Shown: positions 50,646-59,901, counted from the first letter of the stretch. The stretch: 64,000 nucleotides of DNA from Streptomyces venezuelae (GCF_008642375.1 NZ_CP029194.1:5254501-5318500); one strand, 5' to 3'. The notes: a model not told the origin generated them from the sequence alone. Program-made: numbers and translations.

Positions 50646-53600
50646 ATGTCCTCAACTCCTGAGTTTCCGCGACACGTCGTCACCGCCGTGCTCGTCACCC
50701 ACGACGGTGCCCGCTGGCTGCCGGACGCCCTCGCCGGGCTGCTCGCCCAGGAGCGCCCCGTGCAGAACGTGGTCGCAGCCGACACCGGCAGCGCCGACGA
50801 CTCGGCACGCCTCGTCGCCGAGGCCATCGGCGCCGACCGCGTCCTGCACCTCGCGCGCCGCACCGGCTTCGGCACCGCCGTCGAGGAGGCCGCCCGCACG
50901 GCCCCCACCCTGGGACCCGAGGACCTGCCGTACCTGAAGCGCCCCTCCGGCTGGGACCCCGTCAGCCGGACGTGGAACGACGACGCCTACGACCTCCCCG
51001 AACTCCCGCACGGCGAACCGGTCCAGTGGCTCTGGCTCCTCCACGACGACTGCGCGCCCGAGCCCGGCGCCCTCGCCGAACTCCTGCGCGTCGCCGACTC
51101 CGACGAGTACGCCGCCGTCGTCGGCCCCAAGCTGCGTGGCTGGTACGACCGGAAGCAGCTCCTCGAGGTCGGCGTCTCCATCGCCCACACCGGCCGCCGC
51201 TGGACCGGTCTCGACCGACGCGAGCAGGACCAGGGCCAGCACGACCAGGTCCGCCCCGTCCTCTCCGTCTCCACCGCCGGCATGCTCGTCCGCCGCGACG
51301 TCTTCGAGGAGCTCGGCGGCTTCGACCGCCGCCTGCCCCTCATGCGCGACGACGTCGACCTCTGCTGGCGGGCCCACTCCGCCGGCCACCGCGTCCTCGT
51401 CGCCCCCGACGCGGTCCTCCGGCACGCCGAGGCGTCCGCCCGCGAGCGCCGCACGGTCGACTGCGCGGGACGGACGGCAGCGAGCCCGCACCGCGTCGAC
51501 AAGGCCGGCGCCGTCTATGCGCTCCTGGCCAACACCCGCGGACGCGCCCTCCCGTACGTCCTCCTGCGACTCGTCCTGAGCACCCTGATCCGGACGCTCG
51601 CCTCGATCGTCGGCAAGGTGCCCGGCCAGGCGGTCGACGAGGTCACCGGCCTCCTCGCGACCCTCCTGCGGCCCGAGAAGATCCTCGCCGCCCGCAAGCG
51701 GCGCAAGAACGCGGCGGTCGCGCCGAGCGAACTCCGCCCGCTCTTCCCGCCGCCGGGCGCGACGGTCCGCGCGGCCGTCGAACAGCTCGCGGCGAACATC
51801 GGCGGCGCGGAGGCGGACGCGGGCGGCTCCCGCCACGGCGTCGTCGAGTCGGGACCGGGCGGTGACGACGCCGACTACCTGGAGATCGAGCAGTTCGCCC
51901 GGCTCAAGAAGATCGCCCGCAAGCCCGGCCCGGTCCTCTTCGGCCTCCTGCTCCTCATCTCCCTCGTCGCCTGCCGCAACCTCTTCGCGGGCGGCTCGCT
52001 GGCGGGCGGCGCCCTGCTGCCGACCCCCGACACGGTCTCCGACCTCTGGTCGCGGTACGCCGACGCCTGGCACGCGATCGGTACGGGCGGCACCCAGACG
52101 GCACCGCCGTACCTCGGCGTCCTGGCCGCGCTCTCCGCGCTGTTCCTCGGCTCCACCTCGACGGCGCTGACGGTGCTGCTCGTCTGCTCGGTCCCGCTGG
52201 CCGGCTTCACCGCGTACTTCGCGGCCCGGCCGATCGTCGAGTCCAGGCTCCTGCTCGCCTGGGGCGCCGTCGCGTACGCGTTCCTGCCCGCGGCGACCGG
52301 CGCCCTCGCGACAGGCCGGCTCGGCACAGCGGTCCTGGCGATCCTGCTCCCGCTGATCGCCCGTGCGGCGGTCTCGGCCCACGGCTTCGACCGGCCCGAC
52401 CGCGGCAGCTGGCGCGCGACCTGGGCCTATGCCTTCCTGCTGACGTTCGCGACGGCGTTCACCCCGGTCGTGTGGCCGCTCGCGGTCCTCCTCGGCCTCG
52501 GCGTCCTCGTCGTCCACCGCTCCGACATCACCGCGTACGGGCTCCGCTTCCTCGCGGCCGTCGGCACCCCGATCCTCGCCCTCGCGCCCTGGTCGCTCTC
52601 CCTGCTCACCGACCCCGCGGCCTTCCTGCGCGAGGCAGGCCTCGACGTCCGTACGGGCACGGCCTCGGCGCTCGACCTGCTCGCGACGAGCCCCGGCGGA
52701 CCCGGCACGACAGGCGGCCTCCTCCTGATCGGCCTCGTCCTCGCGGCGCTGGCCGGCCTCCTGCGCGAGGAGCGCAGGTTCGCTGTCCTCGCCGCCTGGG
52801 CGGCAGCCCTCGCGGGACTGCTCTTCGCGGTCCTCTCCAACGGCGCGGACGGCACCGGCTGGGCCGGCCCGGCCACGCTCGTCTACGGCGCGGCCCTCAT
52901 CGCGGCGGGCATGATCGGCGCCGAGGGCGGACGCACCCGCGTCGCGGCCCACGGCTTCGGCTGGCGCCAGCCCGTCGCCGCCCTCATCGCCCTCGCCTGC
53001 GCGGTCGGCCCGGCCGTCGCCGCCGCCGGCTGGATGATCGGCGGCGCGGACACCCCGCTGACCCGGCGCGACCCGGTCCAGGTCCCGGCCTTCGTCGCCG
53101 AGGAGAGCGGCACCCGCGACCAGCCCCGCACCCTCGTCCTCGGCAGCACCTCGCCCGGCGAGGTCACGTACACCCTGGTCCGCGGCTCCGGCGCCCGGCT
53201 CGGCGACGCCGAACTGTCGGCGGCGGCCGAGACCGCCCCCCGCCTCGACGAGGTCGTCGCCCACCTCGTCGCCGGCTCCGGCGCCGACCAGACCCGGGAA
53301 CTGCGCGGCTACGCGATCCGCTACGTCCTCGTACGGGACGGGGCGCCGCGCCAGATGAGCCGCGTCCTCGACGCGACCCCCGGCCTCAGCCGCCTCAGCC
53401 AGCTCGACGGCAGTGCGCTCTGGCGCGTGGACCGCGAGATCGCCCGGATCATGATCGTCCCGCCGGCCGCGAAGAACGGGGACACGGCGAAGGAGGAGGC
53501 GGCGGCCGAGCCGGTCGCCGTCGCGGCGGGCCCCGTCGAGGCGCACACCGAGATTCCCGCCGGCCCCTCGGGCCGCGTCCTGCGGATCGCCGACCGGGCG

Positions 53601-54386
53601 GACGAGGGCTGGACCGCGACCCTCGACGGCAAGGAGCTGACGAGGACCACCGTCGACGACTGGGCCCAGGGCTTCGAGCTCCCCGCCCAGGGCGGCCGCC
53701 TCGACCTCACGTACAACCAGCCGCTCACCCACTCCGCGTGGACCTGGACGCAGGTCGGCCTCGCCGTCGTCCTGCTCATCCTCGCCCTGCCGGGCCGCCG
53801 CCGCGAGATCGACGACGACCTGCCCGAGGAGGAGCCGGCGATCCCCGCGCAGGCGACCGACGGCGACGGCCGACGCGCGCGCCGGCTGCGCGCCGCGGCG
53901 GAGGCGGAGGCCACCGAGACCGGTGCGGACGACCAGGACTACGCACCGGCCCCCGTCCCGATCCCGGAACAGCAGACGTACGACCCCCAGGACCAGGCGC
54001 ACGAACAGGCCCAGGAACAGGCCCAGGAACAGGCCTGGGACGGCTCCGGGTACGACCCGGCCTACGCCCACGCCGACCGGACGCAGGACCAGGGCGGGCA
54101 GCAGGACGCCACGCACGCCCAGCCGTACGCGGACCAGGGCTACTACCAGGAGTACGCGGCGGACCCGTACCAGCAGCAGCCCCAGCAGTACGCGTACCCC
54201 CAGCAGGGCTATGAGCAGCAGCAGCCCCAGCAGTACGCGGAGCAGGGCTACGAGCAGCAGTACGACCCGCAGGCCCCGTACGAGCAGCAGCAGCCGCAGC
54301 AGCAGTACGACCCGTACGCCTACGGGTACGAGTACCCCCAGGGTCACGAGACCGAGCAGCGTCCCGACGGGAGCAGCAACCAGTGA
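50646..54386 (+). CDS. Very large membrane glycosyltransferase with Q/Y-rich tail
   Basis: 1246 residues. A GT2 domain fills about 10-290 (VTAVLVTHDGARWLPDAL, WLLHDDCAPEPGAL, MRDDVDLCWRAHSAGHR). From about 427 to 815 come 10-12 membrane helices, then an outer domain (about 815-1025), a final helix (about 1026-1046) and a cytoplasmic tail of 200 residues that becomes Gln/Tyr/Pro-rich (repeats such as QQPQQYA). It should transfer sugars onto a lipid-linked polymer at the membrane. The next gene overlaps by four bases. The ATG follows a GC-rich leader with no good Shine-Dalgarno. Product unknown. Confidence 0.87.
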   Translation: MSSTPEFPRHVVTAVLVTHDGARWLPDALAGLLAQERPVQNVVAADTGSADDSARLVAEAIGADRVLHLARRTGFGTAVEEAARTAPTLGPEDLPYLKRPSGWDPVSRTWNDDAYDLPELPHGEPVQWLWLLHDDCAPEPGALAELLRVADSDEYAAVVGPKLRGWYDRKQLLEVGVSIAHTGRRWTGLDRREQDQGQHDQVRPVLSVSTAGMLVRRDVFEELGGFDRRLPLMRDDVDLCWRAHSAGHRVLVAPDAVLRHAEASARERRTVDCAGRTAASPHRVDKAGAVYALLANTRGRALPYVLLRLVLSTLIRTLASIVGKVPGQAVDEVTGLLATLLRPEKILAARKRRKNAAVAPSELRPLFPPPGATVRAAVEQLAANIGGAEADAGGSRHGVVESGPGGDDADYLEIEQFARLKKIARKPGPVLFGLLLLISLVACRNLFAGGSLAGGALLPTPDTVSDLWSRYADAWHAIGTGGTQTAPPYLGVLAALSALFLGSTSTALTVLLVCSVPLAGFTAYFAARPIVESRLLLAWGAVAYAFLPAATGALATGRLGTAVLAILLPLIARAAVSAHGFDRPDRGSWRATWAYAFLLTFATAFTPVVWPLAVLLGLGVLVVHRSDITAYGLRFLAAVGTPILALAPWSLSLLTDPAAFLREAGLDVRTGTASALDLLATSPGGPGTTGGLLLIGLVLAALAGLLREERRFAVLAAWAAALAGLLFAVLSNGADGTGWAGPATLVYGAALIAAGMIGAEGGRTRVAAHGFGWRQPVAALIALACAVGPAVAAAGWMIGGADTPLTRRDPVQVPAFVAEESGTRDQPRTLVLGSTSPGEVTYTLVRGSGARLGDAELSAAAETAPRLDEVVAHLVAGSGADQTRELRGYAIRYVLVRDGAPRQMSRVLDATPGLSRLSQLDGSALWRVDREIARIMIVPPAAKNGDTAKEEAAAEPVAVAAGPVEAHTEIPAGPSGRVLRIADRADEGWTATLDGKELTRTTVDDWAQGFELPAQGGRLDLTYNQPLTHSAWTWTQVGLAVVLLILALPGRRREIDDDLPEEEPAIPAQATDGDGRRARRLRAAAEAEATETGADDQDYAPAPVPIPEQQTYDPQDQAHEQAQEQAQEQAWDGSGYDPAYAHADRTQDQGGQQDATHAQPYADQGYYQEYAADPYQQQPQQYAYPQQGYEQQQPQQYAEQGYEQQYDPQAPYEQQQPQQQYDPYAYGYEYPQGHETEQRPDGSSNQ

Positions 54387-55915
54387 AGCGCACGACCCTC
54401 TCCCTGATCGCGGTCGCGACGGCCCTCGCGGCGGTCACCGGCTTCGCCACCCTGACCACCCAGGACGCCCCGGCGGCCCCCGTGGCCAAGGCCCCCACCC
54501 GCCTGCCGGTGGAGCGCGCGGGCCTGGTCTGCCCGGTCCCGAGCACCTCCGAGGTGGCCGAGACCGTCTACACCTCGTACACCCCGGCGGGCACGGCCTC
54601 GGCCGGCGGCGCCACCAAGGCGGAGCAGCCCACGGCCCGGCTGCTGCCGGCGGCGAGCGGGGCGACCCCCGGCGGCGGCTCGGGCGGCGGAAAGAAGTCC
54701 AAGGCCCCGAAGGCCCCCGCGACCGTCACCGCCCCCGGCAAGCCCGTGACGGCCGAGGCGAACGGCGCCGCGGTACCCGCCCTCACCGGCTCGGCGACCG
54801 GCACCCTGGCCCCCGGCTGGACCGTCCAGCAGACCACCGTCGTCACGGCGGGCGGCGCCCGCGGCCTCCTCGGCCTCACCTGCGGCGCCCCCGACACGGA
54901 CTTCTGGTTCCCGGCGGCCTCCACCGCCAAGGAGCGCCAGGACTACGTCCACCTCACCAACCCGGACGACACGGCCGCCGTCGCCGACATCGAGCTGTAC
55001 GGCCCCGAGGGCGTCCTCAAGTCCCAGTTCACCGAGGGCATCCCGGTGCCGCCCCGCTCCACGGTCCCGGTCCTGCTCTCCACCCTCACCGGCGAGGCCG
55101 CCCAGCGGGACGTCACCGTCCACGTCACCACCCGCAGCGGACGCGTCGGCGCGGCGATCGGCGCGGCCGACGACAAGCTCGGCAGCGACTGGCTCGCCGC
55201 CGCGGCGGACCCGGCGAGCAGCGCGGTGCTGCCCGGCATCCCGGCCGACGCGACCTCCGTACGGCTCGTGGCCTTCGTCCCGGGCGACGACGACGCCGAC
55301 CTCAAGATCCAGCTGGCCACCCCGACGGGCACGATCGTCCCCGCGGGCGCGGGCAGCGGCACCCTGCACGTGAAGTCCGGGATGACGGCCGCCCTCGACC
55401 TGCCGGGCCTCACCCGGGGCCAGGCGGGCTCCCTGCTGCTCACCCCGAGCGACCCGAAGAAGCCGACCCCGGTGGTGGCCGCCCTCCAGGTGGTCCGCGG
55501 CAAGGGCGAGAGCACCGAGATCGCGTTCGTCCCGGCGACCGCGGCGATCTCCGCCCGCGCGACGGTCGCCGACAACCGGGCCAAGGCCTCGACGATCGCC
55601 CTCACGGCGACCGGCTCCGACGCCCAGGTCAAGGTCACGGCCTCGGCGGGCTCGCAGGGCGGGACGCCGGCGTCGAAGACGGTCACCGTCAAGGCGGGCA
55701 CGACGACGGCCCTGACCGACCTGGTCCCCGGTGGCGTCAAGGGCGGCTACGCGCTGACCGTGGAACCGGTCTCGGGCGGCAAGGTGTACGCGTCACGGAT
55801 GCTCGCGCTGCCGGAGGACGGCGTCCAGATGTTCACGGTCCAGCCGCTCGCCGACGACCGGGGCACGGTCGAGGTCCCGTCGGCGCGCCAGGACCTCAAG
55901 GTCCTCGGAGACTGA
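54383..55915 (+). CDS. Secreted DUF5719-type protein
   Basis: 510 residues: an N-terminal signal or anchor (about 1-25), two Cys (in AGLVCPVP and LGLTCGAP) likely in a disulphide, an A/G/K-rich spacer, then repeated beta-sandwich strands with DFWFPAAST near residue 172 and FVPGDDDADLKI. It matches the DUF5719 group that accompanies the large glycosyltransferase in actinobacteria, as far as I recall. It is coupled to that enzyme by an ATGA overlap, so it may help display or polymerise its product outside the cell. No catalytic site is recognised. Confidence 0.75.
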   Translation: MKRTTLSLIAVATALAAVTGFATLTTQDAPAAPVAKAPTRLPVERAGLVCPVPSTSEVAETVYTSYTPAGTASAGGATKAEQPTARLLPAASGATPGGGSGGGKKSKAPKAPATVTAPGKPVTAEANGAAVPALTGSATGTLAPGWTVQQTTVVTAGGARGLLGLTCGAPDTDFWFPAASTAKERQDYVHLTNPDDTAAVADIELYGPEGVLKSQFTEGIPVPPRSTVPVLLSTLTGEAAQRDVTVHVTTRSGRVGAAIGAADDKLGSDWLAAAADPASSAVLPGIPADATSVRLVAFVPGDDDADLKIQLATPTGTIVPAGAGSGTLHVKSGMTAALDLPGLTRGQAGSLLLTPSDPKKPTPVVAALQVVRGKGESTEIAFVPATAAISARATVADNRAKASTIALTATGSDAQVKVTASAGSQGGTPASKTVTVKAGTTTALTDLVPGGVKGGYALTVEPVSGGKVYASRMLALPEDGVQMFTVQPLADDRGTVEVPSARQDLKVLGD

Positions 55916-55930
55916 ACCGGGCGGGGGAGA

Positions 55931-55960
55931 CCCTCAAGGGTGAAGAACCACCCTTGAGGG
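55931..55960. terminator. Bidirectional terminator between convergent genes
   Basis: Twelve perfect pairs (55931-55942 with 55949-55960) around AAGAAC, just past the DUF5719 stop. A second, smaller hairpin (55969-55975 with 55986-55992) runs into the stop codon of the - strand gene. Confidence 0.8.
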
Positions 55961-55990
55961 AGGAAATCGAGCCCCTGCCCGTGCGGGGGC

Positions 55991-56446
55991 TCAGTCCTGC
56001 CCGTACCGGGGGTCGACCGACTCGGGCGAGAGCCCGAGGAGCTCGGCGACCTGCTCCACGACCACCTCGTGGACGAGCAGCGCGCGCTCGTCGCGGCTCT
56101 TCGAGCGGATCTCGACAGGCCGCCGGTAGACGACGACCCGGGCGGGCTCGCCCTTCTCGGCGGGCGCCGAACCGCCGAGCGGCACCGTCTCCTCCGAGAC
56201 GGAAGGCGGCACCTCCATCACGAGGAACTCGATGTCGGCCAGCTGCGGCCAGTGCCGTTCGAGGCGCTCGACCGAGTCCAGCACCAGATCGCGGAAGGTG
56301 TCGGCCCGGCTCGTCGAGAGCGGCACCTGGGGCGGGGCGACGGGCCCCCGCATCCCGCGCCCGTGACGGTCGCGGCGGCGGACCCGAGGCTCCGCCGGGG
56401 GCTCCGTGGAGGGGTGCGAGGAGTTCGGCGGCACAGGACTGTCCAT
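55991..56446 (-). CDS. Metallopeptidase-family protein with degenerate zinc motif
   Basis: 151 residues. The first 55 residues are a charged, Pro/Arg-rich extension; the rest matches the small 'zincin-like' family found between DUF3499 and the glycosyltransferase genes in actinobacteria (VEFLVMEVP-like strand, VVYRRPVE, then the final helix). Where the family can show HExxH, this protein reads VHEVVVEQVAELLGL: the HE pair is present, but the fifth residue is Val, not His. Proteolysis is therefore doubtful. The ATG at 56446 is taken from the sequence pattern. Convergent with DUF5719, divergent from DUF3499. Confidence 0.75.
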   Translation of the reverse strand: MDSPVPPNSSHPSTEPPAEPRVRRRDRHGRGMRGPVAPPQVPLSTSRADTFRDLVLDSVERLERHWPQLADIEFLVMEVPPSVSEETVPLGGSAPAEKGEPARVVVYRRPVEIRSKSRDERALLVHEVVVEQVAELLGLSPESVDPRYGQD

Positions 56447-56785
56447 CACTGACGCAGCGTAACCCTCCTCGGTGTTTCCGCACCGTGGCGGATCCTCGCC
56501 AGGTTTTCCGGCGCGACGGCCCCGGCTGTCGAAACCTGAACATTCCGACCGTTCACGCGCCTGAATCGACAGCGTGTCGCGATCGGCCATCTGGCCGTGG
56601 TTGACCGGATTTGTATCCCCGACTGTCCGGATCGCCTCCTGCCCCCAAGGCCGTACGCCCCCTCCCGTGCAGGTCAGTGCAGCCATGGCGCGAATGGGGG
56701 TGGCAGAGGTCACAGCGCGACACGGGGGAGTGACCTGAGGGAGAGTCGTCGCGGCCCGGTCAAGAGTGCGGTACCGTCCAACGTC
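56447..56785. other. 339-bp divergent intergenic region
   Basis: No gene is supported. It must contain the promoters of the metallopeptidase-like gene and the DUF3499 gene. TTGACC occurs on + near 56610 without a good -10; TACCGT at 56772-56777 ends eight bases before the DUF3499 start and may drive a leaderless mRNA. Confidence 0.4.
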
Positions 56786-57169
56786 GTGAGCCCTGTACGT
56801 CGCTGTTCGCGCACCGCGTGCGGCCGCCCTGCCGTCGCGACACTGACGTACGTCTATGCCGACTCGACTGCGGTCCTCGGCCCGCTCGCCACCTACGCCG
56901 AGCCCCACTGCTACGACCTGTGCGCCGAGCACAGCGAGCGCCTCACCGCGCCACGCGGCTGGGAGGTGGTGCGGCTCACCGACGGTTCCGCCCCCGCCCG
57001 CCCCAGCGGCGACGACCTCGAAGCCCTGGCCAACGCGGTACGGGAAGCGGCCCGCCCCCACGAGCGCGCGGCCGAGGCCGGCGGCAAGGGCGGCGGAGGC
57101 CGAGGCGGAGACCCGATGGAGGTCGGCCGCCGCGGGCACCTCAGGGTGCTCCGTTCGCCCGACAACTGA
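56786..57169 (+). CDS. DUF3499 family protein, probable zinc ribbon
   Basis: 127 residues. The conserved part is the first 65 residues, with Cys pairs CSRTAC and CYDLC, the pattern of a small zinc ribbon, and the strand ATLTYVYADSTAVLGPLA. The tail is Gly/Ala-rich and variable. The family is confined to actinobacteria and lies next to manB in both Streptomyces and mycobacteria, from memory; function unknown. The GTG at 56786 starts at the conserved MSPVRRCSRTACG. It has no Shine-Dalgarno, and TACCGT lies just upstream, so a leaderless mRNA is plausible. Confidence 0.85.
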   Translation: MSPVRRCSRTACGRPAVATLTYVYADSTAVLGPLATYAEPHCYDLCAEHSERLTAPRGWEVVRLTDGSAPARPSGDDLEALANAVREAARPHERAAEAGGKGGGGRGGDPMEVGRRGHLRVLRSPDN

Positions 57170-57272
57170 CACCAACCGGCCACTGTCCGCGTACCCCTGA
57201 TCCGCTCCGGGTAGCTTTGGCGTTCCTACGCGCGCCGCACACGCGTGCCGAGAAACTCAGGAGGGTGGATCC

Positions 57273-58640
57273 GTGACTGTCGATCTGTCGCAGATCGTGA
57301 AGGCGTACGACGTCCGCGGAGTGGTACCGGACCAGTGGGACGAGAAGCTCGCCGAGCTCTTCGGCGCCGCCTTCGTACGGGTGACGGACGCGGACGCGAT
57401 CGTCGTCGGCCACGACATGCGCCCCTCGTCGCCCGGTCTCTCGGCCGCCTTCGCGCGTGGCGCGGCCCGCCTCGGTGCCGACGTCACCCTCATCGGGCTC
57501 TGCTCCACCGACCAGCTGTACTTCGCCTCGGGCAGCCTCGGCCTGCCGGGCGCGATGTTCACGGCCTCCCACAACCCGGCCCAGTACAACGGCATCAAGA
57601 TGTGCCGCGCCGGCGCCGCTCCCGTGGGCCAGGACACCGGCCTCGCCGACATCCGCGCCCTCGCCGAGGAGTGGACGGAGACCGGCGCCCCGGAAGCCGC
57701 CGCGACCCCCGGCACGATCACCGAGCGCGAGACCCTCGACGACTACGCCGCCCACCTCAAGGGCCTGGTCGACCTCACCGCCATCCGTCCGCTGAAGGTC
57801 GTCGTCGACGCGGGCAACGGCATGGGCGGCCACACCGTCCCCACGGTCTTCGACGGCCTCCCGCTCGACACCGTCCCCATGTACTTCGAGCTCGACGGCA
57901 CCTTCCCGAACCACGAGGCCAACCCCCTCGACCCGAAGAACATCGTCGACCTCCAGGCCCGCGTCCTCGCCGAGGGCGCCGACCTCGGCCTCGCCTTCGA
58001 CGGCGACGCCGACCGCTGCTTCGTCGTCGACGAGCGCGGCGAGCCGGTCTCCCCGTCCGCGATCACGGCCCTCGTCGCCGCCCGCGAACTCGCCAAGAAC
58101 CCCGGCGGAACGATCATCCACAACCTGATCACCTCCTGGTCCGTGCCCGAGGTCGTCCGCGAGAACGGCGGCGCCCCCGTCCGCACCCGCGTCGGCCACT
58201 CCTTCATCAAGGAGGAGATGGCGAAGACCGGCGCCATCTTCGGCGGTGAGCACTCGGCGCACTACTACTTCAAGGACTTCTGGAACGCGGACACGGGCAT
58301 GCTCGCCGCGCTCCACGTCCTGGCGGCCCTGGGCGGGCAGGAGGGCACCCTGTCCGACCTGGTCTCCGTCTACGACCGCTACGCCTCCTCGGGCGAGATC
58401 AACTCCACGGTCGCCGACCAGACGGCCAGCACGGCGAAGGTCAAGGCGACGTACGCCGCCGTGGACGGGGTCACCTTCGACGACCTCGACGGCCTCACGG
58501 TCACCTCCGCCGACTGGTGGTTCAACCTCCGCGCCTCGAACACCGAGCCGCTGCTCCGCCTCAACGTCGAGGCCCGCGACGAGGCCACCATGACCAAGAT
58601 CCGCGACGAGGTCCTGGCCCTGGTCCGGCAGGCCGGCTGA
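57273..58640 (+). CDS. manB: Phosphomannomutase/phosphoglucomutase
   Basis: 455 residues, all four alpha-D-phosphohexomutase domains. Catalytic Ser99 lies in TASHNPAQYNG; Asp243, Asp245 and Asp247 in DGDADRC bind magnesium; GGEHSAHYYF binds sugar; RASNTEPLLRLNVE is the phosphate loop. It converts mannose-6-phosphate to mannose-1-phosphate for GDP-mannose. GTG at 57273 with AGGAGG upstream. Followed on the same strand by Trm112, SIS and manA genes. Confidence 0.94.
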   Translation: MTVDLSQIVKAYDVRGVVPDQWDEKLAELFGAAFVRVTDADAIVVGHDMRPSSPGLSAAFARGAARLGADVTLIGLCSTDQLYFASGSLGLPGAMFTASHNPAQYNGIKMCRAGAAPVGQDTGLADIRALAEEWTETGAPEAAATPGTITERETLDDYAAHLKGLVDLTAIRPLKVVVDAGNGMGGHTVPTVFDGLPLDTVPMYFELDGTFPNHEANPLDPKNIVDLQARVLAEGADLGLAFDGDADRCFVVDERGEPVSPSAITALVAARELAKNPGGTIIHNLITSWSVPEVVRENGGAPVRTRVGHSFIKEEMAKTGAIFGGEHSAHYYFKDFWNADTGMLAALHVLAALGGQEGTLSDLVSVYDRYASSGEINSTVADQTASTAKVKATYAAVDGVTFDDLDGLTVTSADWWFNLRASNTEPLLRLNVEARDEATMTKIRDEVLALVRQAG

Positions 58641-58758
58641 CATCACCCCACCGGAGGACGGAGGGGCCCGGCCACCGAGCCGCGTCCCCCGTTCCCCGGC
58701 GGTAGGCTGACCTGGCCCGAAGGGCAGCACCACCACCGTTTGTTCGAAGGGACACCCC

Positions 58759-58941
58759 ATGCCGCTCGAAGCCGGCCTCCTGGAGATCCTGGCCTGCCCC
58801 GCGTGCCACGCTCCGCTGAACGACCGCACGGCGGACGAGACCCCCGAACTGGTCTGCACCGGCACGGACTGCGGCCTCGCGTACCCGGTCCGCGACGGCA
58901 TCCCGGTCCTCCTCACCGACGAGGCCCGCCGCCCGGCCTGA
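58759..58941 (+). CDS. Trm112-family zinc-ribbon protein
   Basis: 60 residues. CPACH near residue 18 and CTGTDC near residue 38 form a zinc ribbon, and the end YPVRDGIPVLL is the family signature. Eukaryotic and archaeal Trm112 proteins activate methyltransferases; bacterial members (YcaR-like) are uncharacterised in most species. It lies between manB and the SIS gene as in other actinobacteria. Good start with an upstream purine-rich stretch (GAAGGGAC). Confidence 0.9.
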   Translation: MPLEAGLLEILACPACHAPLNDRTADETPELVCTGTDCGLAYPVRDGIPVLLTDEARRPA

Positions 58942-59106
58942 CCCACGGTGCGCCCCGCCCCGAGCCCCCTGACACCCGGCCCCGGTACAGACCGCACACC
59001 CGCACCCCAGGGCCCGGGTCACAGAACCACGCCCACGGGAAGCCCCGGCCCAACTGCGCCCCACCCCACACCGCCCGACCTGCCTCCTCGGCCGGACGTG
59101 GACCGC

Positions 59107-59370
59107 CGGGCGGGCGTGGGTCACAGGGCAGGCCTGGATCGCCTCGCGGGCGTGAATCCCCGGGCTGATCCGGGCCGCCGGGCCGGCGTGGGGCTTCGGG
59201 TTGACCCGGACCCTTGGGCTGGCGTGGGCCTTCGGGATGACCTGGATCCCCGGTCGGACCTGGACCCCTGGGCTGGCGTGGGCCCTCGGGCTGATCTCGA
59301 CCGTCGGGCCGGCCGGGGCCTCTGCGTAGGTCTGGATCCCTTGGCTGACCCGGACCCCCAGGCCGACCCG
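59107..59370. repeat. Degenerate 36-bp tandem repeat array
   Basis: Six 36-base units start at 59107, 59143, 59179, 59215, 59269 and 59305, with an 18-base half unit at 59251 and a decayed end from 59341. The best pair shares GGGCTGGCGTGGGCC at 59216 and 59270. Thirty-six bases equals 12 codons, so every frame gives a 12-residue periodicity. It looks like an expanded intergenic satellite or a relic of a repetitive coding sequence. Confidence 0.8.
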
Positions 59371-59788
59371 GTCGGCACGGTCGGCACGGGCAACCACACG
59401 GTCATTCCCGCCGAGGGCGAGGCACGGCGCGCTCTCACCGGGCGAGCGCCGCACCACGACACCGGCCTGTCGAGCCGTCCGGCACCCCCACGCAGCCGCC
59501 CCCGCCGGGCCACCGCCCCGGACCGCCCCGCGACCGCCTGGCGGCGCGATGCGCCGCAGCCGGCGACGGCTGCCAAGCCCCCTCGCCGCGCCGCGCCGCG
59601 ACCGAAGCCGACGTCGACGGCGGCTTCGGCGTCGGGCAGTCGGACCCACAGGCCCCACACCGGCCCACGGGCAGGCACCCCACCCGACACCCCCGGAGGG
59701 CCCGCCGCCGACGGCGAACACCACCCCCGGGAAGGCCCGCACATCTCCCTCCCCACCCGCACCACCCGTGCGTACGGGAACACAAGAA

Positions 59789-59807
59789 GCCCTGCCGAAG
59801 GCAGGGC
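59789..59807 (-). terminator. UUCG-capped hairpin, - strand terminator candidate
   Basis: GCCCTGCC pairs with GGCAGGGC. On the - strand the loop is the stable C-UUCG-G type and is followed by TTCTTGTGTT, as in an intrinsic terminator. No - strand gene precedes it, so it would stop antisense transcription from the SIS gene. Confidence 0.5.
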
Positions 59808-59901
59808 GGCACACCATCACGAACAACACCCCCGGCACCGGCTCCGCACCACCAGGAACCCGCCCACAGACACCCCGCACCCACCCGGGAGGCACCGCCA
59901 C

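Larger units (their letters stand above)
58942..59901. other. 960-bp spacer inside the manB-manA gene run
   Basis: No gene is assigned. A + frame stays open throughout and joins the SIS gene, but GC3 in it is only moderate and no family is seen. On the - strand, one frame over the repeat (about 59090-59380) has very high GC3 yet no stop before it runs antisense through Trm112. Contents: a 36-bp tandem repeat (59107-59370), an arginine/proline-coding-like GC-rich stretch, and a hairpin at 59789-59807. Confidence 0.6.

Noticed and set aside
50632..50660. tRNA-like start GGGCCCGTAGCTCGATG
   Set aside because: It resembles an acceptor stem and D-arm entry, but no anticodon arm, T-loop or matching 3' acceptor strand follows, and the ATG of the large glycosyltransferase lies within it.
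59107..59370. CRISPR array
   Set aside because: Units of 36 bp are contiguous with no unique spacers and are degenerate, and no cas genes are present.
58948..59901. N-terminal extension of the SIS protein, open in frame for 950 bases
   Set aside because: Random open frames are common at this GC content; the repeat region has only moderate GC3 in this frame, and a good Shine-Dalgarno with family-like sequence begins at 59902.
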